Below are positions 34,701-49,300 of a stretch of DNA of 64,000 bases, piece after piece (within the stretch, counting starts at the first letter, position 1; every line of letters starts with the position of its first letter). The stretch spans positions 394,501 to 458,500 of the forward strand of contig CAJNDS010002142.1 of NCBI GenBank assembly GCA_905221605.1. The letters run 5' to 3'. A program made the translations under genes and the position numbers. Origin of the DNA: Symbiodinium natans (lineage: Eukaryota > Sar > Dinophyceae > Suessiales > Symbiodiniaceae). Under the pieces are notes generated by a model. It was given only the letters and a program-made list of their open reading frames with translations. It was not told the origin of the DNA and did not search any database.

Positions 34701-37700
34701 AGGAGCCGGTGGCCATGTCGGCGCGCCACGTCGTTTACGGTTTAGGGCTTAGGGTTTAGGGTTCAGAGATTAGGGTTTAGGGTTCAGGTTTGAGGGTTGA
34801 GGGTTTAGGGTTCAGGTTTGAGGGTTGAGGGTTTAGGTTTCGGGGTTGAGGGTTTAGGCGGGTTTGAGGGTTTCGGGTGGCGTCGGCGATGTCTACCATG
34901 CTGTTGCGCATTATTCTGGTGCAAAGAAGCCCTGAAGCCCAAAGCCCCCACACACACAAGCCGAGCTCCCAAGGCCTAAAACCCTCAAGCCTCAGATCTT
35001 CTATTGAATAGCTTAGGGTTTAGGGTTCAAGGTTTAGGGTAAGTTAAGGGTTCAAGGAATAGGCGGCCATTATCCGACTAACTCCTCGACATCATGCCGC
35101 GGCCAGTGAAGGGGTGAGGGTGGAGGGAGGGCTGTGCCCTGCCTCGGACCTTCAGTGCTTTGATTTTGTGTGTTTGTCAGGGCCTTTAGGGGTCGGCGGG
35201 CGGTGTGGGGGGTGTTTCTCTGACGTTTTTGAGCTTTTTACCCCTCTGAAAAATTCCAAGCACCACACACTCCGAGCTCCACTTGCCAGTCGGTTGAGCC
35301 CAAAGTTTGGTGGTTCTTTGTAGGGAGTTTGTGTTTGAAGTTTCCTCTGTCAACTCTTTACAGGCCGACATAGAGGGGCACAACCCTAAACCCTAAACCC
35401 TAAACCTTAAACCCTAAACGACAGCAGTACCCGTCCTTAAGGGTGATCCATTAAACGTAGCTGGCCACACTTTTCATTTTCGGAACCCCTTATAGGAACC
35501 CTACAAGCCCTAAAACCCAAACCCGAAGCCCTAGACAGACAAGCAGCAGGACGGATCTACTTTTGTGGCGCTTGGGCCGGGTGGGGATTCCACGAGGACG
35601 AGGGGTTATTGTTTTGGGCATTGGGTGGGCTCCCAGGGTTGCTGGGGATAGGTTGGCTAATCCAATTTATGGCCTTTTTGTCTCCATTTTCGGACACTCC
35701 TTGTTCGTTGCTTGGGGTTCCTCAATTGAAATGAGTATTTCATCCTTCTTACTACACCCAGCACCCCAAACCCCAAACCCCAAACCCAAAATCCAAAACC
35801 CCAAACCTTCCCAAACCCAAGCCCATGTCAAGACCCCATACCCAAAAGCCCAAGACCTCTTAATCCAGGAACACACCTTCAATCATACCAAGGGTTCCTG
35901 TATAGTTTAAGGTGTATTCCTGAATTCAGGGGGTTTTGGGCTCTTTGGGTACTGATCTGCAGGACGGGATGCGCAGCGCCCGCGCGGCCTGCCAAGCCAT
36001 GGGCGTGGACCCTTCCCGGCATCTTTTGCGGGGCGAGGAAGCCCAATGCCCTTGAATTCCGCTCATGACTAGATGTTCGGGCTTACAGTAAACTCCAAAA
36101 GTCGGATCATCCTTATCCCCATACCCCAAAAGGTATACAGAAGGAATCCCAGCTTTAATCATCTTGAAACCATCTTCTAACTTTCTGGAGTTTACTGCAG
36201 GAGAAGGTTTAGGGTTGATCTTTAGAGAGCACCAAACCCTTGTAACCCTACAAGCCCCGAAGCCTAAACCCTAAACCCTCAACCCCTGTATCCCTAAACC
36301 CTAAACCCCAAACCCCAAACCCTAAACCCTAAAGCCCTGAACCTTAAGGACATGACCGCCTGGCCCGCTGGTCGGCGGCCGTTGGCCTCCATGTCCTGGG
36401 CGGCCAAGAGCCTCTTCTGGAATGCAAGATTCCTTTAGGGTTTAGGGTTTAGGGTTTACGGTTTGGGGTTTGGGGTTTAGGGTTTAGGGATACAGGGGTT
36501 GAGGGTTTAGGGTTTGGGGTTTAGGGTTTCGGGCCGAACATACGACTCTTCAACGGAGGAATATGGAGGATATGCACCTTAGTTCATAGTGAGGATCCCT
36601 ATATTATGTGGTTTGAGGTAGATTCCAAAAAGTAAGGGGTATTGGGGTTGTGTGGCTCAGGGTTTCGGAGGTTCTCGTGCAGAGGTCTCGAGCAATCTTA
36701 CTGACGCTTATGTCAGGGCCCAAGCCTGCCCTACTTTCAGGGGCTTTGGGTGCATTTGGAGCCTAGGCACGAAGAAATACGCATGCTTTTGGGTCCAAAA
36801 AGTGCAAAGTCGACAATTTCAATTAATAGCTTGCTCGGGGGTCTTGCCGAAGAGAATGTTCTCGACCCTAAACCCTGAACCCTAAGCCCCACAGTGGGCT
36901 GGCGTGCCGAAAAGGTGTATCCATTGTAGGTAGGCAAAAAACAGCAAGCCTAAACCCGAAACCCTAAACCCTAGACCCTAGACCCTATAGACCCCAAACC
37001 CTATAGACCCTGCAGACCCTATAGACCCTGCAGACCCTATAGACCCTATAGACCCTATAGACCCTATAGACCCTATAGACCCTATAGACCCTATAGACCC
37101 TATAGACCCTATAGACCCTATAGACCCTAAACCAGAAGCCATGCGGCGGAGGAAGCTTTGGGACCTGGCCCTCCTTCCAGGGCTGCAGCAGATGATCTCG
37201 AAGGTTGCACGGGGCCCCTAAACCCTAAACCCTAAACCCTAAACCCTAAACCCTAAACCCTAAACCCTAAACCTAAACCCTAAACCCTAAGGGTTCATAC
37301 AGGTGAAAGGGGACTGCAGCGCCCCTTAAGTAAGGAATACTCCTTAAAGTATAAAGGGAACTCCAAGACCCCTTAGTTAAGGAATACCCCCCTAAACTAT
37401 ATAAGGAACCCTCGTATAGTTTAAGGAATATCCCTTACATTATAACAGTGGTGGAGTCCCTGTAAGGGGCGAAAGCATCCACGAGGGTTTGGGGTTTAGG
37501 GTTTAGGGTGTGGTCCTGGGTTTGAGGTTCAGGGTTTGGGGCTTCAGACTCAGGGTTCTGGAAGTTCGGCATTCTGCGACTTAGGGTTCCGGGTTTAGGG
37601 TTTAGGGTTTAGGGTTTAGGGTTTAGTGGGTTTCGGGTTGACAACACCGGCCCAGGTTTGGGGGAAGTCTGCTGCAAGGGAGGAGGGGAGTGTGAGTTCC

Positions 37701-40307
37701 ATAAGCGCAAGCGCCATTCGGTTTGGGGCGGGGTTCTTCAACTACGAAACCCAAAACCCCTAAACCCTACACCCCAAGCAGGACCACATGCCAGAAGCAC
37801 TTCTCCCTCAGACTCCTGCACACGGGTCCTCTGCCCTTAGCCATTGTAGTAGCACTGTTACTCCGCCAGCCATCTTAGGGTAGTTTCACGGGCCCGCAGT
37901 GTGGTCCCTTACCTTCTTTAAAGGGTTCTGAAGTATGGGCCCTTGGCTTTTGTAGGGTATAGAAGGGGTATATAAGGGGTACCCTTTGAAGGCCCATATC
38001 AAGGGGCCATGTAACGACCCTTAGAGAAGCTAGGCCATTCTACACACATCCTGCCATTCTCCGCATTCTCCGTATAATTCTCGTAGCCCAGTATGACAAG
38101 ACGTTCATCCGGGCAATGTAGGACTCGGACCCCTCTATTTCCGAACAACACCGAAAAACCCGCAGTAGTATGGTGAATGGGCCCGAGGCCCTGAAGTACG
38201 AGTCCTTAGTCTAGTCCTGGGGAATCAGTTCGATCATAGGATTGTGCCTTGGAGCCCTAAGGTTGTACCCTTGGGTTTGGGGGTTCCTTCTTAAGGATCC
38301 CTAAGATAATATAAGGGCCATCTTGGGAGTATATTAAGGAGAACCCTTAGGGGTACGAGCTTGGGGGGGGGGGGGGTACGAGTCTTCATCCCTTGATTCG
38401 ATCCGGCCTGAGCCCTGCAGCATTGTACTGTAGGCAAGGCTGAGTTCGGGTTTGGGGTTTAGGGTTTTGGGTTTAGGGTTGGTGGATCTTCATTCGGAAC
38501 GGTCGATGGTCAACGCCCTAAACCCCAAAGCAGGGCTCAGGGTTTACAGTAAACCCTGAACCCTACACCCTAAACCCTAAACCCCACAAAATCCCCCAAC
38601 GCAGGGCGTTCTGCGGGTCGTCTTCGGCGATGGCGGAGAGAGCATCCTCGGCGACGGGCCTTTGGGCGCGAGTTTCCCCAAGAACCCGAAAACCCAAACC
38701 ATAGGGTCCTACGTACTTAGGGTTTAGGGTTTAGGGTTTAGGGTACATTCATGGGTTCCCCTACTACCCCCCTCTATACTACCCCCCCCCCCCCCCCCCC
38801 CCTAGGTTCCCACCTGCACGCTGGGCCCAAATTCAGCTGTGATTAGGATACTTTACATTTGCCCCGCATGAGGTTTAGAGAATCTTCGTTTAGGGTTGCG
38901 AAGGGTTTAGGGTTTAGGGTTTAGGGTTTATCCCTTTTCTGGAGCCGGCGCGATCGCCACAGAATGTTCCCTTCCCCCCCTCCCCCCACGGCCCGCGATC
39001 TGATTCTTGCACAAACTTATACTCCGGACCCTAAACCCTGAACCCTAAACCCTAAACCCTAAGCCCTAAACCCTAAACCCCAAACCCCAAGCCCTAAACC
39101 CGAAGCCCTGCTGTACTGTGCGACATCCTGCTTAAGCCGAGGAAGGGGACAGCTGTTGAGCTTCGCGTGCGCAGCGAGCGCTTCTTGTGGAGGCAGGGGT
39201 CGCGCTGTCACGAGGAATCCCCACGGTTTGCTTAAGAACCCCAAAAGAATAAAAACATAGTAATCCCTATATTACCCTTAATGAGGAAGAGTTTTTTTTT
39301 CTCATGTTTTGGGGTTCTGAAGCAATTCCTAGATCCCCAACCTCAGTTGCCCTACTGGCTCTTCGTAGGGAATGTGGGAATCAGGTAACCCTATCATCAT
39401 CCCTGAAAGGCTACATACAGGGGGGATGTAACACCGCATTCCCTCATTCTAAGCATTTCGAACCAGCAGCTTCTTGCAGAGGGTTTAGGGTTTAGGGTTT
39501 AGGGTTGCAGAGGAGCATGCTCGATCCTGGCATGGCCCTGGCCAACGCGTTCGAAGCGGGGGAGATCGAGGCCCCCTCTCTTCGCAGCACTGCATCTCAG
39601 AGCGCCCGATACCTTTGCTGGCTCTTAGCGGATGAGGGAACTAGGTGCCATACATCTCCCCTATGTATATATATATATATATGTATGTATACATAATCTT
39701 TAGGGGAGTCTAAATGGTACCTCTCTCCCTCATTCCCTATACTAAGAAGAAGCTTAAGTATGTTGAGGCTACTAAAGCTTGTATAAAACACACTTTAAAC
39801 CAAGCAAACTCCGACTCAGAATTCCCGTCGCTTGACATGTAAACCTTTGGTCAAGTCCAGCAGAGAAGTTGGGAGATCATGTCAGAGCTACATAGAACTA
39901 AGAAGGGCACCCTGATCCCTAAGCCCTACCCAAAGGCTCCAATGTAGTTCCTTTTTGGGTTAGTTATTAGGGGATTCTAGTATTCTAGCCCCAAAAAGGT
40001 ACTACATAGGAGCCTTTGGGTAAACCCGATACAGAACTCCTGAGCCTTTCGCACCGCTTACTCTGCTGGATCTCCCAGTCGGCCCTGTCAAACCCTTTTT
40101 AGGCATCCTGGGTTCCTTACTTACAAAAGCTCCTCCCCCCCCCCCCCCCCCCCCCCTCCCCCCCCCTTCAAAAGCACCGGGCCATGTTTAAATCCTAGGT
40201 TAATGATGATCTCAGTAGATCTTCACCACTCAGGTGATCGGTGTAGATCTTCGCACACTACAAACCCTCGAGTTATAAACCCCCCCCAAAAACCCTATAA
40301 ACCCTAC

Positions 40308-40340
<33 letters not shown>

Positions 40341-43300
40341 GAAAAAAAAACAAAAAAACGAAAAATGTGTCAGACGTTCCAGGTCCGCCCCGACATCGCC
40401 AACCTCTTCCAGCTGATGTTGGAGAACAAGCCCAAGGGAGACAACAGGCACAACTCCCCCCCAAGATTTAGGATTCACGATTCACCCTGCAGCTGTAGGT
40501 GTTCTGTGTCTGCATGCTTTGGGATTGTGGTACGACTCTGGAGTACTATCTCAGCATAGCCTCAACTTTCAAAGAGAGCACGGCAAGACGTGCTTGCGAG
40601 ACCCACCCCCTACTGCCGGAACGTATAGAGTCTAGTCAGGTACTCGCCAATGTCATGGTCGCCCGTGCGGTTCCTCTCGCCTCTTGCCAAACGGTGCTCC
40701 AGCCGAGTCTACCCAAAAAGCCCATTTTCTCAATTAAGGAATATTCCTTAAATCATATAGGGATCCTTAATATGATTTAAGGTATATTCCTTAATTAAGC
40801 CAGATTGGGCTCTTGGAATACTGTTTCAGGCGTTAGCATTCAATTCGTTTAGGCCGGGGTTGCGTGGTTGCGGGGGGTCTGTAGACAGCACCACCATGAA
40901 CACCGACGATACTCCTGTTGGTGCAGTCTGCGCATGGACTTTTTAGGGTTTAGGGTTTAGGGTTTAGGGTTTAGGGTTTAGGGTTTAGGGTTTAGGGTCT
41001 AGGCCAGTTTAGGGTTTAAGGTTTAATTAGGGTTGTGCGACTTGTGATCTCCTTGTAAGAGCTCTGAGAATCGCAGATGGGCTTGCTCAGTCCTACAGGG
41101 ACCGACAGAGAAACACCCCAGGTTGGATTTTAGGTCCTCCGTCAGCAGCCAAGCTACTCACCAGAGGGCACTCGCGATTTCTGACCCCGAGACCCCCCAA
41201 ATCCTAAGATGTCTCGACGTGCGCCAGAAGCAGTTTGTCTTGCAGAGGGGCTCCACTAAACCCTAAGCCCTAAACCCTAAGCCCTAAACCCTAAGCCCTA
41301 AGACCTAAACCCTAAGCCCTAAACCCTAAACCCTAAAACTCTGATGGTCAGGTACCAGGCCATGATGCATGCTTCCCGCGCCAACAGCACCACCGGCTCC
41401 GAGAAGAATATCGAGGCAGGATGCAGATTTTTGTCGCCTCAGGGTTTAGGGTGTAGGGTTTAGGGTTTAGGGTTTAGGGTTTGGGGTTTAGGGTTTCGAG
41501 TTTGGGGTTTAGGGAATAGGGTTTAGGGTTCAATTCGGGTTTAGGACTGACGGTTTAGGGGACTTTTCAGAAGCTTTCGGATTGAGGCTGAGGGTTTCTG
41601 AGTAGGGTTCGCGTTGCTGCTATTCGTGTGCGTACGCAGTATTTGCTTATGCACATCGGCCAGCGCATACCTGGGACCCTAAACCCGAAACCCTAAACCT
41701 TCAGGGCTGTCCTTTGGTCCAAGCAATCAAGGCCCTACTTCATCACGCTTCCAGGCACATGGTCACTTCTCAAAACGACGGTTTCTTGTTTGGGCACCGT
41801 AAATTTCTTCAATATTGGGGGCCGCCTTGTAATAGTTTCGTGTTTGGGTATCCTAAATTTCTAAATTTCTTCACGATTAGGGGCCGCCCTGTAATAGCAA
41901 CCCCGAAAATCGACACGAATTCTAGAGAATCCCCCCCATATGAGTTCACAAGCAGGTCTCTAGAGCGATGCTGCCCATGCCGGTAGGCACATTACGACCT
42001 GTCGAACCAGATGTTCAGCCTCTTCCTCAGCAATGACATGACCTACTCCTCCGGCATCTTCGACAAGGACCCTACTTAGGCGTCGACAGAGCGCTTTGGA
42101 AGCCTAAGCCTTTGAGGTTTAGGGTTTAGGGTTTAGGGTTTAGGGTTTAGGGTTTAGGGTTTAGGGTTTAGGGTTTAGGGTTTAGGCATTCTTCAGCATC
42201 ATGTACACCTTAGTACAGGGGTCGAGTTCCGGCATGCCATCGTGGAGGGCTCAGGGTTTGCACCGTCTGCCATGCATCACTCTCACTACCAGCATTGTAG
42301 CACGCACATATCTTTGCTCCCTATGCTTTACAAAAGCCACCCGCCCCAACCCCCCCCCCAAACCCCAAACACATAGAAATTGAGATGCAGTTTCTTCATG
42401 CGATGCAGCTCTTATTTTCGCTTTTGTACTGCGTAAATACATGTACAAACAACGAAAAGTATGTACACATTAGACGGCGACAGCAACGCAGACTGTAGAA
42501 CTCAACCCTGCCCCCCAAGAGTCTAAACTAGAAGCCAACAGCTCACCCTACATCCCTAAACCCTACATGCCTAAACCCTAAACCCTACATCCCTAAACCC
42601 TACATCCCTAAACCCTACATCCCTAAACCCTACATCCCTAAACCCTAAACCCTAGAAGGACGTCCAGGCGCTACAGGCCTCTGCTCCGCTCCCAGCGACT
42701 TGGGTTGCGATTCGGTCTGCCCCTTGAGTTCAGTCCCGGTTTAGGGTTTAGGGTTTAGGGCTTAGGGTTTTTTACAGGTTTTGGCTAGGTACCTCCTTGG
42801 GATAGGTTTTTCCTAGTAGTAGAGTAGGTAACCTTCGACCTTTTTGGGGGTGATATCATCCCCTTAGAATCCCACGGGTTAACCTCTAGTTCCCCCAGGT
42901 TACTGGACAACTAAGTGTTGGAATTTCCTTTCTTTGGGTTTAATGATTCATAGGACCTTGTTCCAGAGCCAGCCCTGGAGGGTTTATGGACTCCCAGGCG
43001 CCCTGCAGCCAGCAGTGTTGTTGACAACCCTAAACCCTAAACCCTAAACCCTAAACCCTAAACTCTAAACCCTAAACCCTAAACCCTAAAGCCCAAACCC
43101 TAGACCCTGAACCCTAAACCTGAAACCGTATAACTTAAACCCTTACCTAGACCCTGCAGTGCCACAACTGTCTCCCCAGAGGTTGTTCGAACGGCACGGC
43201 AAACAAACGAAGATACTGGCTTTTAGGGTTTAGGGTTTATAAGGTTTAGGGTTTAGGGCTTAGGGTTCAGGGTTTAGGGTTTAGGGGTCAGGGTTTAGGG

Positions 43301-46300
43301 TTTAGGGTGGCCCGCTTCAGTAGTGCCACAATCATCAAGGCAGCCGCGACGACATCACAAAAGGGCAGAACACTTGGCCATCATCAAACTGTGGGCTATG
43401 AGGCCTTATAATCCCCCCTAACCAACCCTATAAAGGGCCTTTTCAAGGGGTTCTAGGGTATACTTATAGGGTAGAATAGCCCATGCAATTCATCAAGCTG
43501 TGGGCTATAGCGCTCTGGTTCCCCTAGCCTCAAACCACTCAATCCCTTGAACTTGAACCCTAAGCCCGAAACACTCAACCCTAAACCCTAAGCCCTAAAC
43601 CCTAAACCCTAAGCCATCTAACAAACTGAGCGGAGGAGCGGCTCCCCGGTGGGGAGGACTTCCTTGAGCTTGCGCAGCGCAGGACCAATACTGTACCCTA
43701 CTTAATTAGGGTTTAGGGTTTAGGGTTTACGGTTTGGGATTCCTCAAACCATACAAGGAACCCTAAACCCTAAACCCTACACCCTAAACCCTAAACCCTA
43801 AATTGGGATTGTTCCTTAATCAAGGGGTGTTGGAGTGCCTGGGTTGTATCGGGCCCTTGAAGGTTTGCAAGGACTGTCGGTGTTCGTCAGTTTGGCACTG
43901 GCACCTGGCTGTGTATAGGGTTTAGGGTTTGGGGTTTAGGGTTTAGGGTTTATCCCCACAGCCGCTGCCCATAAGACCCCGAACGCAGGAAGACAATCTA
44001 CATTCTACGTCGGGCCCGCCTTAAACCTTCAACCGTCCGCATAAACCCTCGAAACCGCTCCCTACTAAGCCCTAGACCCTAAAGCCTACACCTTAAACCC
44101 TACACCCCAAACCCTAAACCCTAAACCCTATAAACCCTATAAACCCTATAAACCCTATAAACCCTATAAACCCTAAACCTAAACCCTAAACCCTAAACCC
44201 TCAACCCTCAACCCTCAACCCTCAACCCTAAACCCTAAACCCTAAACCCTAAACCCTAAACCCTAAACCCTAAACCCTAAACCCTATAAACCCTAAACCT
44301 AAACCCTAAACCCTCAACCCTCAACCCTCAACCCTCAACCCTAAACCCTAAACCCTAAACCCTAAACCCTAAACCCTAAACCCTAAACCCTAAACCCTAA
44401 ACCCTAAACCCTAAACCCTAAACCCTAAACCCTATCCCAGACCGCAGGAAGATGGATCGCCTGCTTGACCTCATCGAGCTCGAGCCCGGAGATCAGGCGC
44501 GGCGTCGGATTAGGGCCTAGGACCGATACCAGGCGAGGGTTTAGGGTTTAGGGTTTAGGGTTTCGGGAAACTCGGACCCAGAGTTTCCACCTTCTTTTAG
44601 GGTTTAGGTTCCCTTAGAAGCCCCTCAAAACCAAAAAGACAGGGCACCCTCTTTATTCCTAGGCTACTCTTGGGTCTAGGGGCTGAGGATCCTGTCGGTT
44701 CTCAAAGGGGCTTCTAACTAGACTCGCAAAGAGTAGTTTCTTGTCTTTATCTTGGAATATACCTTAGACTACATGGGGATCCTTAGTATGATTTAAGGTA
44801 TATTCCTTAATTGAGGGGTATTGGGCTCTCCTAGTAGCCTTGGAAGTTAAATGGGTTAAGCTCCCTATCCAGGCTCCTGTCGTCTTTTGTTTTCACAACC
44901 TCCGCGCCAACAGCCGGAATCCCCACAGTCGTCCATCAGCACGAACCTACACGACAGAACCCTCGACTAGAGACACCGGTGCAACTGCCCCATTTAACCG
45001 CAACTTGTGTTGCACGCAGCGCCTTCTGTTGTTGGCAACTTGCTTGTTGGTCTGAGTCGCAGAACCCAGATCTTCCAAAGTAGCTTCATAAGGTAAACCT
45101 GCTTCAAAGGATAGCTTGTTGGGATGGTATGAAGCATTATGTTTTTGAAGGCATCTTCACGAGCTAAAGCGTATGCCTGATCTAAATTATGGGGCCCTTG
45201 TGTGTGTGTGTGTATGTGTGTGTCTCTCTCTCTCTCTCTCTCTCTCTCCGTCCCTCTCCCACCCTCCCTCTCTCTCTCTCCCTCTCTCTCTCTCTCTCTC
45301 CCTCTCTCTTTCTTTCTTTCTTCGGAGCCCAGGCATACCTTTCGTCCTTTGGAGGTTCCAGAGTTCCTTGTTAAAAAGATAAGCCCCAAATAGGGTTTTG
45401 GGTTGAGGATTACAACCTACCTTCAATGCACCAAGCACTAGCTCCAAATTTCAACCTTTAGAAACTCGAAACCCTTTAAGCCCAAAGCCCTTTAAACCCC
45501 TAGCCCCCAACCTTTTAAACCCAAAAACAACCCTGCACCCTTTAAACCCTAGCCCCTTAAATCCCAAACCCTTTGAACCCTACATCCTAATCCACCAACA
45601 CCCCATCCCCGAAATCCCCTCCCTCTAAGGGAAGTTACATGGTCCTGAATATGGTCCCGTACCTTCTTCAAAGGGTTCTGAAGTGCGGGCCCTTGGGTTG
45701 TATAAGGGGTATTTCAAGGTTCCCCAACGAAGAGCCCAAGCTAAAAACAAATCATGCAACTGCCCTAAGACTCCTCCACCCTAAACCCTAAACCCTAAAC
45801 CCTAAACCCTAAACCCTAAACCCTAAACCCTAAACCCTAAACCCTAAACCCTAAACCCTAAACCCTAAACCCTAAACCCACCACTTGTTGAGGTTCTGGA
45901 AGTCGGGGGCGGCTGGGGCAGCCTTGCCATCAGGCACGTGGCATGTTGTGTTCAGCTCGGGAGCTTCAAACGGGATTTTGGAGCATCATGGCTTCTGGGT
46001 CTTTAGGGTTTAGGGTTTAGGGTTAGGGTTTAGGTGTCAGGGCCTTAGGGATTTTGGGCTCAGGGTTTCAGGGTTTAGGTCTCAGGGCTTTAGGGTTCCA
46101 GTGCTTCCGGCTTTCGAGTTAAGAGGTTTCAGGCATCAGGGTCTAAGGGCTTCAGTGCTTCAGGCTTCAGGGTTGTATTGTCTAAGGGCTGCACTTGAGG
46201 ATTCATGGCTATTCATAAGTCAGGTAGCCCCAGGAACACTTGCTCTACTCCACCTACCCGAGAAACCCGCAAGTAGGGCTTGGGGGTTTAGGGTTTGATA

Positions 46301-49300
46301 AACCCTAAACCCTAAACCCTAAAACCTAAACCCTAAACCCTAAACCCTACCCAAACCCTAAACCCTAAACCCCCAACCTAAACGCTTTGAAAACCCTAAG
46401 AGTGTAAGGGTCCTCCGAACCCTAACCTCCCTGAACCCTGAACACTTATCAGTGCGGCGACCCTAGGGCTCTGGTTTAGGGTTTAGGGTTTAGGGTTTAG
46501 GGTTCAGGGTTAATTTAGGGTTTAGGGTTTAGGGTTTAGGGCTTAGGGCTTAGGGTTTAGGGTTTAGGGTTTTTGGACTGTGTGTTCGACGAGGGTACTG
46601 GGCAAACAGGGGGCAGCTCCATACGAAGCTGGGTCGCCTGCTACCGATTATGTTGGGGGGTACGGGCGCCGTTGGTATGTGGCAAGGGGTAGCCTCCTGA
46701 TCTTGAATAGCCTGTGCGGCGATAGATACTGGAAACTCTACACCCTGAACGTAACGAATTGCGTAAAACTTGCGCTCAAAGGCGTAAACGTTTTGTTCGC
46801 TCAAGGTTTTGTTGTTTTCATGGCTTTGTTTTGTTGTTCCTGAATTTCTGGTTCGTCCCTCTTCTTCAAAATCTTCGTAAAATCTCAGTTCAGGAAGAAT
46901 TTCAGGAGTTGGCTTTCAGCTTTCAGAAGATTTTTCATGTAAACCCAAGCCTGATCCAGTTCTTCTTGTCTCGAAGGCTACAAACCACAGCAACTAGGGA
47001 CTTCAAATCTTAACTGGAAACAGTAAACCCTAAACCCTAAACCCTAAACCCTAAGCCCTAAGCCCTAAGCCCTAAGCCCTAAACCTAGGGGCTGTTGCAC
47101 TTTGTTCTTTTTAACGGGAATGGGTGAGTAAACGTAAATACAACAGATGCTAGTGCTTAGAGTGCAAGGTTTGCTGGCTAGTGTTTAGAGTGCACGGTTT
47201 GCTGGCGGATGGGACCAAAGTTACCCTAAAGCCCTAAACCCTAAAACCCTAGGGTTTAGGGTTTAGGGTGTAGGGCCTAAACCCTAGCGCAAGGTCTTTG
47301 TAGACTTTGCGGACGACGGTTTAGGTTTCATGAAGTGTTTGGGCTTCAGGGAGCCAAAACCCACATTGACATGGCAAGAGCCCTAACCCTAAACGCTAAA
47401 CCCTAAACCCCAAACCCTATAAACCCTATAAACCCCACAAACCCTTAAAACCCTTAAAACCCTTAAAACCCTAAAAACCCTAAAACCCTAAAAACCCTAA
47501 ACCCTAAACCCTAAGCCCTAAGCCCTAAGCCCTAAGCCCTAAACCCTAAACCCTAAACCCTAAACCCTAAACCCTAAACCAAGCCAGGGCCGCACAGCGC
47601 TGCCCGGAATTGGCCGGCTGGACCGCCATCACACTTTCAAGGCCGACATGCTGTAAGGGGGTGGGGGTTTGAGGTTTAGGGTTTAGAGTTTAGGGTTTAG
47701 AGTTTAGAGTTTGGGGTTTGGGGTTTAGGGTTTAGGGTTTAGAGTTTGGGGTTTTGAGGTTGTTGGGTTTTTTATAGGGATTTCCTAACATAGCAGTCCC
47801 CGTTTTCATGCCCCAAATAGAACAGAATCCTCCTTAATAAAAGGCACGTACCCCTATTTTCGGAAACCTCCATACAGCAGGTGGAGGGCTAGTTGGGCTT
47901 GCCGTTTCGGGCTTGAGGTTCGAGACTGCGGGTTGTCATACAGCTCATGGGATTAAGACTCGTACCCCTAGGGTTGTACCCCTAAAGGTTCCCCGAAATA
48001 TACTCCTCATGTGGCCCTTATACTATCTTTCAAAAGGTTCCCCAAAACCCAAGGGTACCACCCTAAGGGGCACCCCCTAGAACAGCGTAGGAGAGAGGGA
48101 GACGTGGAGCGTTCGTTCGGGCAGATGGGCGCCTTTAAGGTTGCTGGTAGTTCACCTGGACGCTAAAAATGCAGTTCTTCTTGGAGCGGTATACGTTTTG
48201 GGGGGGGGGGGGGGGGGGTTGCACCTAAGAGAGTCAGAAAGTTAGGTTACCGCCGCCTACAAAAGACTCCAATTAAGGGCTCAGGTAGGTCTAGGATGCC
48301 CAGTAGTACCCTTTTTCCCTTTTTCTGGGGGTTTAGGTTCCCTTATAAACCCCTTTAAGCAGAAAAGGGCACCCTTTTTAAGCCTAGGTTGCTGGGCAGC
48401 CTAGAGGTTGTTTTTTACGGAAGCCGCGACTTGGGTGTGCTGCCAGCATGGCGATCAAGACTACGCTGCACGTTGCACAGGTTAGACATCCGCTGTCGCA
48501 AGGGGCAGGGAACACATGGGGCAGGGGGGTTGATCTAAGCTATTGGCGCAACGCAAACGGTAATTTGTGAGGGGCATGCCATGTTTGATACCCAGAAAGG
48601 GCCCATGATTTGGTAAGGTCATTTACTTACCGCAGAGTCCAGCGCAACTTGCGCAGGCAAGCATGAACATGCACATCAGCAGCACACTCGATGCGCTCCC
48701 CTGAATCCCGACAGCCCCCTAAACCCTAAACCCTAAACCCTAAACCCTCAATGGCTTGCCTTCCGGATGCCGCTTGCCAGCGCTTGCACCCGCGCGCGGT
48801 GTGGCACGCCCGTGCTGCGGCGAGCTCACCTCCCCACAGCGGGCAGGGCGCGGTGACGCAGGGGATCATTGGTGGCCTGGCCCGACTTTCCAGGGGCCCC
48901 AATACCCCTCTGTGAAGGAATATACGGTTTAGGGTTTAGGATTTAGGGTTTAAGGTTTAGGGCTTAGGGTCCGTAAGTTGTAGTAGGGTTCCGGTTCATG
49001 GTTTAAGGAATATTCCTTAATTAAGGGGTATTGGAGGCTCTGAGTTTAGCCATATATACAAGGAATTCAAACTTCAAACTGCCGTTGAAGCCAGGGATTT
49101 GCCTCTTGGGAAGCAGCAAGCGGCTTAGTATGTGTTCGCAAGAACGAAGCAGTACTTCCTGTTGTATTGGTTTTCGGAGAGTCCAACAAAGAACATACTT
49201 TAAAGCCATGATAAGAGCACCTCCATTACCCTAAACCCTAAACCCTGAACCCTAAACCCTAAACCCTAAACCCTAAGAAGACCTGGGTTGCCTCCAGCCG

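Larger units (their letters stand above)
16713..36007 (+). other. Oxidase-like FAD domain of the fusion gene (exon map)
   Basis: Exons: 16713-16785, 17087-17145, 17288-17306, 18155-18213, 18319-18426, 19487-19600, 20654-20662, 20822-20861, 21856-21932, 22458-22484, 24898-24984, 25159-25299, 25706-25786, 25926-25961, 26378-26412, 26832-26922, 29203-29261, 30198-30249, 34676-34694, 35550-35596, 35963-36007. Landmarks in order: dinucleotide-binding VCVVGSGIAGNAAAYMLR; GHAHTI; RVDIGFQVFNFSNYPLL; ELGVETIQSDMSLSV; DFEWSS; WLLSQGFSQQLIDEYIAPMG then AALWS; VKNDNHFMLQRARPKWRT; VFDKVVLAVHADQA; NAVYIHTDPKYMPKK; WSAWN; VVTYWINKLPDAAVFVTLNP; YTLDHPL; VQRALPRLQG; RIYFCGAWAGWGFHEDG. These follow the order of the NAD/FAD-binding amine oxidase family found beside or fused to CFA synthases. 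Intron 18214-18318 (105 bases, no stop) could be retained without breaking the frame. Confidence 0.82.

Noticed and set aside
40203-40559. 118-codon + strand open frame
   Set aside because: Mostly a Pro/Lys-rich translation of a poly-C and A-rich run; the real synthase exon 40383-40447 fits in this region with its own splice sites.
45173-45447. Ser/Leu- and Arg/Glu-rich open frames
   Set aside because: Produced by the CT/GT microsatellite on the two strands.
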